Program-made: the position numbers and the translations under genes
Assembly (NCBI GenBank): GCA_020746105.1
Contig: CM036617.1
Location: 43,801,898 to 43,865,897, forward strand
Direction of reading: 5' to 3'
DNA from: Trogon surrucura
Lineage: Eukaryota; Chordata; Aves; Trogoniformes; Trogonidae
DNA: 64,000 bases
Shown: one piece after another, positions 13,251-23,766 of the stretch
How positions within the stretch are numbered: position 1 is the first letter of the stretch
Layout: each line of letters begins with the position of its first letter
The notes under the pieces: generated by a model
The model's database searches: none
What the model was told of the DNA's origin: nothing
What the model saw: the letters and a program-made list of their open reading frames with translations, nothing else

Positions 13251-15690
13251 AAAAGTTACATGAATTTTGTTAATTGAAACTTGAGCATGTTTGCATTTAT
13301 TATTTCTGTTGTAGAGGAAGGCGCTTATTTCCTCACAGGCTACTACAAGAAGAGAAAAGCCTAGAATCTTAAGAAAAACAGTGAATATTGTGCAATTAAA
13401 AACTTCCATGATGCAAAGATGTGATGGTGCAAGAAGAATATGAACAAGGTAGGAGCTCTTTTCTTTTGCTTTGTCTACAGTGATGAATTTGATATTCCAC
13501 ATTAATTCTTATTTCTCCACATAACAAGGTTATAACATCTTGTCAGGCTATGTGATATGAATGGTCCCAGAAAAAAAAAAAAAAAGAGAAATATTAGACT
13601 TTGATTTGTAAATAATTTCATGAGCTACTCATCCCAATAAGTACTCTTATTCCCTCTGTTTTATGAAAAGGAAATTTAATATATGCTACTGAATCTAAAT
13701 TTGTTTTATGTATTTTTGACAAAAATGTATTTTTCTACTTAATATGGACCAATGAGAATGTTCATCTGTAACACTTTATCTGAAAGAAGACATGTCTGAC
13801 CTTTTCTGTCAAAAGATGAGAAAGCACTATTCTTGCACTCACTCAAATACCTGACTGAAAAATTTTCTTCATCTCTATAGTGTGTTGATCCTACAGGATT
13901 GTGTATGAACACTAGAAACTATTTTATGTAGTGAAAGTGTAATTACCTTTAATGATCTTTTTCTAGATAATATCTGAAATTATGAATTTAAATGAGCTTT
14001 CTGACTCTTGCATTTCTTTATTGCATAGTCCATATGTCATATGTTTTTTTTTTGTAAATTATTTTATTTCTAATTCATTAAAAAATAGAGATGGTAGTGT
14101 TGATACAGCCTGCCCTGAGAAAATATGATCAAAAAACTTTTATTTATTAGTAAGTTAGAAATAACACAATAGTTTACAACAGATATTTACAATTAGAGCC
14201 TAATTTGGAGTAAATCGGAACCATACACAAAGTGGATTCTCTCCATTTCACACGCAGTCATGACCATGTTCATTAAATATAAGAAAAAAAATTATTGAGA
14301 TCTTGGATAAAGCACTGCTTGCATGGGGAAGCTAGTCTTCAGAGCAGCATGTTTAATCACTCTTTGGTGGTGATGGGAGTACTGTATTTGGAAAAAGGCC
14401 TGTTATAAGGGTTTTTGCAGTAACATCTTCAGCTGCATTAGAAGAAAGTCCTCAGACCGCTGTTTTGCATAGTTCTTACAACCCAGCTGGTTCCAGCGCA
14501 TGGGTAATTCCTTCTTTATATGTCTTGAGTAAATTAACTGCACACAAATGACTGACCCACCTTACCATGTATGCAGGAATAGTTTTTATTGTACATTTAC
14601 AGTCTATATACAATTTAATTACCTTTTTTTTTACAAGATTCACCTCTGTGAGTCTTTGGAACACGCCACCCTTTGTGTTAACCAACATTTCTGAGCATAC
14701 AAATTGGGCCAGATACAGCAGGAATTGCCTCAGACTATATCTGTACCTGCCCAAAATTCTTACCAGAGGTACTTGTCTATTCTAAAGTTTCAGTTAATGA
14801 CTTAGTTTCAAGTCAGTCCATTGTCTCAAGCCAATCCATCATCTCATCTATGCAGGTGTCTACCAAAGGAGTTCCTGGACCACCCAAGACTTAATGACTC
14901 AAGTGCAATCGATGTGCAGAAAGATACAACCCTGGCACACTATATCAAACAGCTTTAACTATAGCATATATAGTTAAAATTCAAGTCCTACAGCTCTTGC
15001 CACACTGTAGAGCATTCTTTCATGAATAACACTATGTTTACAGTACTGTGAGGTGTACATTGAGAAGCATGCTGCCTTTTATTAACAGGAAATCTGGGAT
15101 TTGGTCCTGGTTTCTGTCAGTATTGCTCTTCCTTCCTTTCTGCTCTGGTTTGTGTGAAACAGAACCAATTCTGTTCAGTGATTTTAATTTTCAACTCAGT
15201 ATCTTCTAAGAGAATGCCCTTTCTGAACTTAACAACATGTTTCTGCAGACAATGCCTGCTACTAGAGGTGATAGCACATGAATTTACGGTTACTGTCAGG
15301 AATTGGTATGCAGAAAGGCTCTTCCTTATACTTGCTCCTGTAGTGACCAAGGTCACTGCTGGATCCAGTGTGCCACACTGGGGATTCTGGAAATAAAGAG
15401 ATGACATGGAAATAAGAATTCGCACCTCTGGTGAGTAACAGCCAGGACAAGTGACCAACACGAATATTCCATTCCATATACATTATATTCACTATAAAGC
15501 TGAGGGATCATGGAGGTTAAGACCTCTTCTTCCTCTTCTTCAATGTCTGGCATCCAGGGAGGACTCTGCCTGATCTGCCTTTTATTCTGATCCTGATTTT
15601 CTGAATCCAGCTTTTGTGCCCAGTTTACACTCTGATACTGAGCTTAGGACTTTCCCAGTGCCTGCTGCACTGCAGCATCAGTGGTGATTG
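13251..15690. other. Unique AT-rich sequence, no gene recognised
   Basis: No gene recognised. The interval starts with the right TSD copy AAAAG (13251-13255). It holds a poly-A tract near 13570-13583 and a perfect 10-bp-arm palindrome at 14954-14978. Overlapping open frames at 15.1-15.55 kb on both strands have no recognisable domain. Confidence 0.55.
14954..14978. repeat. Perfect inverted repeat, 10-bp arms
   Basis: TTTAACTATA and its exact reverse complement TATAGTTAAA flank a 5-base loop (GCATA). AT-rich; could form a cruciform or RNA hairpin, or could be chance. Confidence 0.85.
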
Positions 15691-15912
15691 CTGTCAGGTG
15701 GGGAGTTAAGTCCAATATTAATTTTGTATCTATTTTTGTATATTTATTTTTTTCCATTGTTTACTTATTAGTGCTATTATTATTTCATTGAAATTGTTTA
15801 ATATCTCTTTTTCGATACAGAAGTATCTCCGCTTTATTCCCTTTCCCCTCCTGTTTGGGAAGGGAGAGGGATTAGAGAGCATATCGAGCCCAGCTTCAGA
15901 GCAGATAAGACT
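15691..15912 (+). mobile_element. Possible ERV LTR 3' fragment
   Basis: The stretch from GGTGGGGAGTTAAGTCC through the TATTATTTCATTGAAATTG segment to GGGAAGGGAGAGGGATTAGAGAGC resembles, from memory, the 3' part of a long avian ERVL-type LTR. I find no second terminus and no target duplication. It lies immediately 5' of the near-full-length CR1. Tentative. Confidence 0.35.
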
Positions 15913-15949
15913 GCACTGGGGAAGGAATCTAAGCAAAAAAAAAAAAGGC

Positions 15950-16190
15950 TGGCAAAAAGCTTTTGGGGGGCTTTTTTTAAGCCGGCTACAGCAACCACAC
16001 CTGAGGCCGCACCGGCAGCTCCAGGGCGGATACCCGAGATAGCGTGGGCGGAGCCACCCTCAGCGGCCCGGCGATTTTAAACACGGTGATCAGCTGTTAA
16101 CTCTGCCCTCAGGGTATAAGAAGCCTTGGGGAGGGCAGGGACTAGTCCCTGTTCACTGAACAAAAGACCTAGAAGGGTAAGTCTTTGTGA
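15950..16190 (+). promoter_or_regulatory. CR1 5' UTR / internal promoter region
   Basis: A GC-rich, CpG-containing island (GCCGGCTACAGC, GGCCGCACCGGCAG, GCGTGGGCGGAGCC, CGGCCCGGCG) in otherwise AT-rich DNA, directly upstream of CR1 ORF1. CR1-type LINEs carry an internal promoter in this position. Activity is inferred from position and composition only. GGGCGGAGCC is an Sp1-like GC box. Confidence 0.6.
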
Positions 16191-16267
16191 AAAGGCAAGT
16201 ACTTAAAAGGCCTGTAAACTATTCCGTGCATAGCTTTCCGGAGAGTCTTTGTATTGTAGAGCCAACT

Positions 16268-17340
16268 ATGGTTGCCACCAGGTCAATGGTTGTTAGAAAA
16301 ACTGTGGGCACCCAGACAGAGGCCCCAGGTAGGCATGTGGGTGTTCAGGCCTTGGGCTGCAGAGAATGCCCGAGCCTGGCACTGGCCATGGAGGGGAGTG
16401 GAGGTGACGCCTGTGTCCGATGTGACCAGGTGAGCGATCTGCTCAGCCTGGTGGCTGAACTGAAGGAGGAAGTAGAAAGGCTGAGGAGCATTAGGGAGTC
16501 AGAGAGAGAGACAGATCGGTGGAGTCACGTCCTGAATGGCGAGCAGCAAGCTCCGCAAAGAGCTGAATATCCCCCCACCTCTGGCCATCAGGCAAAAGGG
16601 GGGGACCTAAAGGATAGGGAAGAGTGGAAGCAGGTGCCTGCCAGGAGAGGAAGGAAAATCCCTGCCCGGCCTCCCTCACCTGCCCGGTTGCCCCTGCAAA
16701 ACGGGTGTGGGGCTCTAGACAATGAGAGCCAGGCAAAGAAAGAGTCAGTGGAGGGTTCACCCATAGGGTTGTCTAGGGTGAGTCACTCGGATACACGCGT
16801 TAGGAATTCTTCATCTAAGAAAAAAAGGAGGGTAATTGTAATTGGAGACTCCCTCTTGAGGGGAACAGAGGGCCCTGTCTGCCGCCCTGATCCGACCCAC
16901 AGGGAAGTCTGCTGCCTCCCTGGGGCCCGAGTTAAGGATGTTATCAAGAAGCTTCCTGGTCTGGTCAAACCCACGGACTATTACCCGCTTTTGGTTATGC
17001 AGATCGGTAATGATGAGATAGTAGAGAGACGGCCAGAAGCAACAAAAGGGACTTTAGGGCACTGAGGCGGATGCTAGAAGGATCAGGCGCACAGGTTGTG
17101 TTTGCCTCTATTCCTTCAATTATGAGGGAAAATAGTGGTAGGTTTGACAAAGTGCAGCAGATTAATACTTGGCTAAAGGGGTGGTGCCAGCGGTCTAGCT
17201 TTGGATTTTTTAACCATGGGGAGATCTACAGGGCACCTGATCTACTGAAACAAGCTGGGGTTCAAATGACACAAAGGGAAAAAAGGATCCTTGGTCATGA
17301 GCTGGCGGGACTCATAGAGCGTTCTTTAAACCAGATATGA
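16268..17340 (+). pseudogene. CR1 ORF1 (esterase-like RNP protein), one frameshift
   Basis: ORF1 protein of the CR1, thought to bind the element RNA. The open frame begins at 16187, but I prefer the ATG at 16268 (sequence MVATRSMV) as start. Counting from 16187, cysteines 58, 61, 76 and 79 form a CxxC-x14-CxxC zinc-finger-like cluster. Residues about 85-110 are a charged coiled-coil candidate (VAELKEEVERLR). VIVIGDSLLRG near residue 217 is the GDS block of an SGNH-type esterase, and MQIGND near 271 the next block. A one-base deletion near 17040-17055 ends this frame at 17065, and the esterase C-terminus continues in another frame at 17071-17340. The last codons are Q-I-stop, where the other young CR1 here has a stop in place of Q. 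Confidence 0.85.
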
Positions 17341-17954
17341 AGGGGGATGGGGTTATAGCTGGGATTTCAGTGGGGCAGTGTTTTAGAAATTATGAGGACC
17401 GGGTGGCCTTCCATCCCCCTAGGGTGAGATCAGTGTGCTCAGCTTGCTCCCTGAAATGCTTATACACCAACGCACGCAGCATGGGGAATAAGCAGGAGGA
17501 GCTGGAAACCTGGGTTCGGGCAGGAGATTATGATCTGGTGGCAATTACAGAGACATGGTGGGACAGCTCACATGACTGGAATGTGGTCATGGGTGGCTAT
17601 GTCCTTTTCAGGAAAGACAGGCCAGCCAGGCGAGGTGGTGGAGTCGCTCTTTACGTGAAAGAGCAACTACAATGTCTTGAATACCATCCAGGCATGGATG
17701 AGGATCAAGTTGAGAGTGTATGGATTAGAATTAAGGGGCAGGCTGGCAGGAGAGATACTGTTGTGGGTGTCTATTACAGGCCACCAGATCAGGGTGAGGA
17801 AGTTGATGAGGCCTTCTACAGGAAGCTAGGAGGGGTCTCACAATCACAGGCCCTGGTTGTCGTGGGGGATTTTAACTTCCCTGATATTTGCTGGAAGGAC
17901 AACTCAGCCAGCCAGCCAGCCACAGTCCAGGAGGTTCCTCCAGTGCATCAATGA
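17337..17954 (+). pseudogene. CR1 ORF2 N-terminal part: APE-type endonuclease, frameshifted
   Basis: First segment of ORF2, with the apurinic-endonuclease-like domain that nicks target DNA. Motifs from residue 1 at 17337: CLYTNARSMGNK (N45), AITETWWD (E72), RRGGGVALYV (about 99-107), VVGVYYRPP (142-150) and [11 protein letters not shown] (GDFN 177-180). The domain continues in another frame with [11 protein letters not shown]. The break is a GCCA tetranucleotide run at 17907-17922, one unit longer than the corresponding region of the 60-kb copy. The ATG at 17337 overlaps the ORF1 stop as ATGA, but the related copy has TTG there, so this ATG may not be the ancestral start. Confidence 0.88.
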
Positions 17955-19788
17955 TAATTTTCTGTTGCAAATGGTGGAGGAACCGACTAGGAGAGGAGCA
18001 CTGCTGGACCTCATCCTCGCTAACAAGGAGGATCTGGTTGAAGCAGTAAAGGTTGAGGGCTGCCTTGGCTGCAGTGACCATGAAATGGTGGAGTTCAGGA
18101 TGTCATGTAGCAGAAACAAAATAGCAAGCAGAATTGCAACCCTGGACTTTGCCAAGGCAAACTTTGGATTTTTCAAGCAATTACTCGAGAAAATCCCATG
18201 GGCAAGGCTGTTTGAAGGTAAAGGGGCCCAAGATAGTTGGTTAGCGTTCAGGGACTGCTTCTACCGTGCTCAAGATCAGAGCATCCCGACACGTAGGAAG
18301 TCAAGGAAGGGAGCCAGGAGACCTGCGTGGCTAAACAAGGATCTGCTGGGTAAGCTCAAGGGCAAGAGGAGAATTTACAGATCTTGGAAGGCGGGGCTGG
18401 CCACTTGGGAAGAGTATAAGGCTGTTGTCCGAGGATGTAGGGAGGCAACTAGGAAAGCAAAGGCCTCCCTAGAATTGAACCTGGCGAGAGGGGTCAAGGA
18501 CAACAGGAAGAGCTTTTTCAAATACGTGGCAGATAAAACTAACACCAGAGGCAATGTAGGCCCACCGATGAATGAGGTGGGTGCCTTGGTGACAGAAGAT
18601 ACAGAGAAGGTAGAGTTACTGAATGCCTTCTTTGCCTCTGTCTACTCTGCCAGAGGCTGTCCTGAGGAGCCCTGTTCCCCTGAGGCCCCAGAGGAAGTCA
18701 GGGCAGTGGAGGAGTTTGCTTTAGTCGATGAGGACTGGATTAGGGACCAATTAAGCAATCTGGACATCCATAAATCCATGGGTCCAGACGGGATGCATCC
18801 ACGGGTGCTGAGGGAGCTGGCTGATGTCATTGCTGGATCACTCGCCATCATCTTTGCCAAGACTTGGGAGATGGGAGAGGTGCCTGAGGACTGGAGGGAA
18901 GCAAATGTCACTCCAGTCTTCAAAAAGGGCAAGAAGGGGGACCCGGGAAACTATAGACCGGTCAGCCTCACCTCCATCCCTGGGAAAGTGATGGAACGAC
19001 TTATCCTTGGTGCCATCTCAAGGCCTATCAAGGATAAGAGGGTCATTAGAGACAGTCAGCATGGCTTCACCAAGGGGAAGTCGTACTTGACTAACCTCAC
19101 AGCCTTCTACGAGGATATAACAAGGTGGATAGATGATGGCAGAGCGGTGGATGTGGTCTACCTTGACTTCAGTATAGCATTTGACACAGTCTCCCACAGC
19201 ATCCTTGCTGCTAAACTGAGGAAGTGTGGTCTAGACTCTCGGGTAGTGAGGTGGACTGCGAACTGGCTAAGGGGAAGAAGCCAAAGAGTTGTGGTCAACG
19301 GGGCGGAGTCTGGTTGGAGACCTGTATCCAGTGGAGTCCCTCAAGGGTCGGTACTGGGACCAGTATTATTCAATATATTCATCGATGACTTGGATGAGGG
19401 ACTAGAGAGTACTATCAGCAAGTTTGCTGATGACACCAAGCTGGGAGGAGTGGTTGACACACCAGAAGGCTGTGCTGCCATTCAGGGAGACCTGGACAGG
19501 CTGGAGGTTTGGGCGGGGAAAAATTTAATGAAGTATAACAAAGGTAAATGTAGAGTCTTGCATCTGGGTAGGAACAACCCCAGGTTCCAGTATAAGTTGG
19601 GGAATGACTTATTAGAGAGTATTGTAGGGGAAAGGGACCTGGGAGTCTTGGTAGACAGCAGGATGACCATGAGCCAGCAGTGTGCCCTTGTGGCCAGGAA
19701 GGCCAATGGCATCCTGGGGTGTATTAGAAGGGGAGTGGTCAAGAGAGGTCAAGAGAGGTCCTCCTTCCCCTCTACTCTGCCCTGGTGA
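17857..19788 (+). pseudogene. CR1 ORF2 central part: endonuclease end and reverse transcriptase
   Basis: A 643-codon open frame whose first about 20 codons are out of frame with the ancestral protein. True ORF2 homology starts near [13 protein letters not shown]. It holds the endonuclease SDH triad (residues 73-75), a linker, and a full reverse transcriptase core: VTPVFKKG and [16 protein letters not shown] (350-380), QHGFTKGKS (401-409), [15 protein letters not shown] (catalytic D437), [16 protein letters not shown] (491-506) and SKFADDTKL (catalytic D525, D526). All three RT aspartates are present. The frame is lost at 19737-19756, where GGTCAAGAGA is tandemly duplicated, and the protein then ends at 19788. 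Confidence 0.92.
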
Positions 19789-20228
19789 GACCCCATCTGG
19801 AATATTGTGTCCAGTTCTGGGCCCCTCAGTTCAAGAAAGACAGGGAACTGCTGGAGAGAGTCCAGCACAGGGCAACTAGGATGATGAAGGGAGTGGAGCA
19901 TCTCCCTTATGAGAAAAGACTGAAGGAGCTGGGGCTCTTTAGTTTGGAGAAGAGGAAGCTGAGGGGTGACCTCATTAATGTTTACAAATGTATCAAGGGT
20001 GAGTGTCACGAGGATGGAGCCAGGCTCTTCTCGGTGACAACCACTGATAGGACAAGGGGTAATGGGCTGAAACTGGAACATAAGAGGTTCCGCTTGAACT
20101 CAAGAAGAAACTTCTTCTCAGTGAGGGTGACGGAGTCCTGGAACAGGTTGCCCAGAGAGGCTGTGGAGTCTCCTTCTCTGGAGACATTCAAGACCTGCCT
20201 GGACACGTTCCTGTATGGCATAGTCTAG
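19785..20228 (+). pseudogene. CR1 ORF2 C-terminal part
   Basis: Continuation of ORF2 after the second frameshift, from [15 protein letters not shown] through [35 protein letters not shown] to [17 protein letters not shown] and the stop at 20228. The block is conserved in every CR1 copy of the window and lies between the RT core and the 3' UTR; its function is not clear. The net effect of the two ORF2 frameshifts returns this part to the frame of the endonuclease segment. Confidence 0.9.
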
Positions 20229-20308
20229 GCATTCCTGCTCTGGCAGGGGGATTGGACTTGATGATCTTTCGAGGTCCCTTCCAATCCCTAACATTCTATG
20301 ATTCTATG
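20229..20308 (+). other. CR1 3' UTR and terminal repeats
   Basis: From the ORF2 stop through CCTGCTCTGGCAGGGGGATTGGACTTGATGATC to two tandem ATTCTATG units. This conserved stretch is the presumed recognition site for the CR1 reverse transcriptase. The same wording forms the tail of the SINEs at 37.5 and 63.6 kb. Confidence 0.85.
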
Positions 20309-20635
20309 CTATGTACAGTGCCCAACCCAGCCCTAATCCTTTATACTTTCACACACCTTCCTCTCCTCATCTTGCTGCAAGCTCATCAACAGCTGGGGAC
20401 ATAGAGTTACAAATCCAGGAGTGATGGAGTAATGCAGAATTGCTTCCATGACTCAGCCTATGGATGGGGACTCTGCATACCCAATCTCTTAGCAAGAAAG
20501 AAGTTCCCAGTCCTAGCATCAATGAAGGAATAGAGCAGAAAGGAGGAACAAGAAGAAACTTGCACCTGAAATTAATGCTAGGAAAAGCACTTGGTTAGGA
20601 AGCAGCCTGTAACTGATGAAAAAAAGCCTGTACTG
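20309..20635. other. Unique sequence between CR1 copies
   Basis: Nothing recognised. Confidence 0.5.
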
Positions 20636-20854
20636 GTCAGGAGGAAGGGGACAATCTCTTCTCGGTGGTGCCCAGCAATAGAACAAGGAATAATGGGTTT
20701 AAGTTAGAACATAGGAAGTTACACCTCAACATGAGGAAAAAATTCTTTATTGTGAGGGTGACAGAGCACTGGCACAGGCTGCTCAGAGAGGTGGTGGAGT
20801 CTCCTTCTCTGGAGACTTTTGAAACCCACCTGGATGTTTTCCTGGATTCTATGG
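20636..20854 (+). mobile_element. CR1 fragment lacking its normal 3' UTR
   Basis: Plus-strand match to the end of ORF2, from GTCAGGAGGAAGGGG through TTCTTTATTGTGAGGGTGACAGAGCACTGG to CCCACCTGGATG. A 64-codon open frame at 20665-20859 covers most of it. The usual CCTGCTCTGGCAGGGGG UTR is missing: the sequence goes from TTTTCCTGG directly to ATTCTATGG, as if an internal deletion had joined the coding end to the terminal repeat. Confidence 0.85.
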
Positions 20855-22331
20855 TTTGATGAAGCAGAAGGTGGCAAGCAGAGGAACAAATAACAGAAAA
20901 GAGTTAAAAATGACAAAGAAAACAGGGAGATATTTCTGTAAAAACTAGGAGTTTCCAGAAGGATTTTTGTTATTATTTTTATTCCTAAAAGAAATGTTCG
21001 ATTCAGAATTAATTTGTGAAGTACTATTTAGATGAAAATTATTTCTAATCAACCTTTCGGAAAAGCCAATGTATTTCTGAAAGACCACACAGAAGATAAG
21101 GGTCTTTGAATACATTATTTTTTAATTGTTTTATACTTCAAAATGTAATGCAAGGTTGAAACATTGATTAATTATGGATGTGGGCAAAATTTCATTATCT
21201 ACAGCTGGGACTCTTTTGTGCTCTAATAACAATATTTTTTTTCAAAATCCACTATCTAATAAACCCCTATAATCTGATCTTATGAAATGCTGTGTATTAT
21301 GTGTTCATTAATGAAGGACTGGGCCCATAATCTATGCTATAAGGTGATTGTATATAGAAATCTTATCTGTAAGTAAATTTCATAGTTTTCTTAGAATGTT
21401 TGTGTATACACACATTAATTTACTGATGTAAATATAATACAGACTGCTACTAGAAAACATATCTTTCTCTTTATATAATCTTTCAGAAATTCCATTGCAA
21501 TTTTAAGAACAAATTGTAAAATATTTTAACTTGAAACGATATATTTTTTATTATTTTTTAAATTTTATTTGCAAGCTAGTTAAGAACAAATTTTGTCTTT
21601 AATGAATGATCCAAGCACTTGCTTGGTAAGAAAAATTTTTCTTGGAGCCTGAATAATACAAGCTCTTCTTTTTAGTCTTTAACATTTGTGTTCATTTAAA
21701 AAAAAAACACCAGCATAAAACCACAGTACATATTTTTCATTCAGAAAGATAGATTTTGTGAAATTATAATGGAATTTATCCTTTCCTTTTTTTTTTTTTT
21801 ACAATAAAGCATTGCTTGGTATAACCCTATGTGCAGGCAGTAGATTTATGACAAACAAAAACCTCAATGAGTTTTTACAATTTATTTTTAAATTCTGTAG
21901 TAATTTTACCTAAATATACCTCTGACATGCTGTGAGCAGCATGTGATTAATCCTTAGGCCTCTGTCAGACTTATTTCAAAGAGAAAAAACCTATCTCTTA
22001 CTTCAAAACAGATCATTCTTTTAAGCTTGTACGCTTCTAAAAATCTCTATATTTATATTGCTGCAAGGAAATGAGCAAGAGTTAACAGGAGTCAAAACAC
22101 TCTAAAATTTCTAGATTCAGCTTTTAGGTTACTAATAGAAGTCCAGCGAAGATCCACTCAGTATCTAAGTGTCTTTTGCTGGCCAGTAGGTCTCCTTGTA
22201 GCTGTGGCTATGATTTTTTTTTCTCCTCCTAACAGGTCTTCTCATCATCTTTCTGTGTCTTTTTGTCACAGGTCAAAGAGTTTGACCAGGAATAGTAGGT
22301 GCAATTGTTTGCCATCAGTCTAAAATGTATC
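20855..22331. other. Unique AT-rich sequence, no gene recognised
   Basis: Spacer between inverted CR1 copies. Contains a poly-T run at about 21787-21800 and several A/T tracts. No gene recognised. Confidence 0.55.
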
Positions 22332-22412
22332 TCACAGAATCACAGAACATTAGGGGCTGGAACGGACCTCAAAAGACCATCCAGTCCAGCCCCCCTCCCA
22401 GAGCAAGATCAC

Positions 22413-23766
22413 CTACAGTAGATCACACAGGAATGAGTCCAGGCAGGTTTTGAATGTCTCCAGAGAAGGAGACTCCACAACCTCCCTGGGCAGCCTGTTC
22501 CAGTGCTCGGTCACCCTCACAATAAAAAACTTTTTCCTCGTATTTTTGTGGAACCTCCTATGCTCCAGCTTGAACCCATTTCCCCTCGTCCTGTCATTGG
22601 ACGTTGCCGAAAAGAGCCTGGCTCTGTCCTCCTGACACTCCCCCTTGACATATTTATAAACATTAATGAGGTCACCCCTCAGCCTCCTGTTTTCCAAGCT
22701 CAAGAGACCCAGCTCCTTCAGCCTTTCCTCATAAGGGAGATGTTCCACTCCCTTAATCATCTTTGTGGCTCTGTGCTGGACTCTCTCAAGTAGTTCCCTG
22801 TCTCTCTTGAGCTGAGGGGCCCAGAACTGGACACAACATTCCAGATGTGGCCTCACCAGGGCAGAGTAAAGGGGCAGAAGGACGTCTCTCGAGCTACTTG
22901 CTACTCCCCTTCTAATACACCCCAGGATGCCATTGGCCTTCTTGGCCACAAGGGCACATTGCTGGCTCATGGTCATCCTGCTGTTCACTAGAACCCCCAG
23001 GTCCCTTTCTCCTACGCTGCTCTCCAGCAGGTCATGCCCCAACCTATACTGGCACATGGGGTTATTCTTTCCCAAGTGCAAAACTCTAAACTTGCCCTTG
23101 TTGAACTTTTTAAGATTTCTCCCTGCCCAGCCCTTCAGCCTGTCTAGGTCTCCCTGAATGCCAGCACATCATTCTGATGTGTCAACCACTCTTCCCAGTT
23201 TTGTGTCATCAGCAAACTTGCTGACCGTGCTCTCAAATCCCTCATCCAGGTCATTGATGAATATATTGAAAAGCACTGACCTCAGCACTGACCCCTGAGG
23301 GACCCCACTAGACACAGGCCTCCAACCAGACTCTGCCCCTTTGACCACAACTCTCTGACTTCTTCCCTTCAACCAATTAATGGCCCACCTCACTACTTGT
23401 TCATCCAGATCACACTTCTTCAGTTTACCAATGAGGATGCTGTGGGAGACAGTGTCAAATGCCTTGTTGATGTCCAGATAGACCATATCCACTGCATGGC
23501 CACCATCCATCCACCTGGTTATGTCTTCACAAAAGGATATCAGGTTGGTCAAACATGATTTCTCCTTGGCAAAGCCATGCTGACTGTTCCTAATAACCTT
23601 CTTATCTTTGATATGCCTAGAGACAATGCCAAGGATAAGATGTTCCATCACCTTTCCAGGGATGGAGGTGAGGCTGACCGGTCTGTGGTTACCTGGGTCC
23701 TCCTTCTTGTCCTTCTCATAAGTTGGAGTGACATTCACTGTCCGCCAGTCTTCAGGCACCTCAGCT
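22413..23766 (-). pseudogene. CR1 ORF2 RT and C-terminus, one nonsense codon
   Basis: Minus-strand frame encoding, in order, [79 protein letters not shown] and then the C-terminal blocks to [11 protein letters not shown]. The catalytic YLD and FADD motifs are present. A TGA at about 23166-23168 interrupts the same frame between the RT core and the DLDRL block; no other frameshift is apparent between 22413 and 23766. The open frame continues upstream into the inserted LTR, so residues encoded beyond 23766 are not CR1. Confidence 0.9.
23761..23766 (+). repeat. Target-site duplication, left copy (TCAGCT)
   Basis: TCAGCT at the left LTR edge and TCACCT at the right edge (24038-24043) match the CR1 sequence expected at this point (CACCTCACCTGTT), with one substitution in the left copy. 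Confidence 0.65.

Larger units (their letters stand above)
15950..20308 (+). mobile_element. Near-full-length CR1 LINE (5' UTR, ORF1, ORF2, 3' UTR)
   Basis: About 4.4 kb of contiguous plus-strand CR1: a GC- and CpG-rich 5' region (about 15950-16190), ORF1 (16268-17340, one frameshift), ORF2 (17337-20228, two frameshifts) and a 3' UTR ending in two ATTCTATG units at 20293-20308. Bird CR1 copies are usually strongly 5'-truncated, so a copy retaining ORF1 and upstream sequence is uncommon. The exact 5' boundary is uncertain: a 12-A run lies at 15935-15946 just upstream, and I could not identify a target-site duplication. Confidence 0.93.
22332..23766 (-). mobile_element. CR1 LINE, 5'-truncated, right part split off by an LTR
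   Basis: Minus-strand CR1 from the terminal CACAGAATCACAGAA repeats (22332) through the 3' UTR and C-terminal ORF2 into the RT domain, up to TCTTCAGGCACCTCAGCT at 23766. The element resumes at 24038 after an inserted LTR. Strong similarity to the copies at 18.8-20.3 kb and 61.5-62.97 kb. Confidence 0.95.

Noticed and set aside
13188..13502. 104-codon minus-strand frame
   Set aside because: It spans the LTR edge and unique DNA and shows no domain.
15117..15553. Overlapping frames on both strands
   Set aside because: No domain or splice evidence; mutually overlapping frames point to chance.
17857..17915. First codons of the 643-codon frame as a real N-terminus
   Set aside because: They are an out-of-frame reading of the endonuclease GDFN region upstream of the GCCA frameshift.
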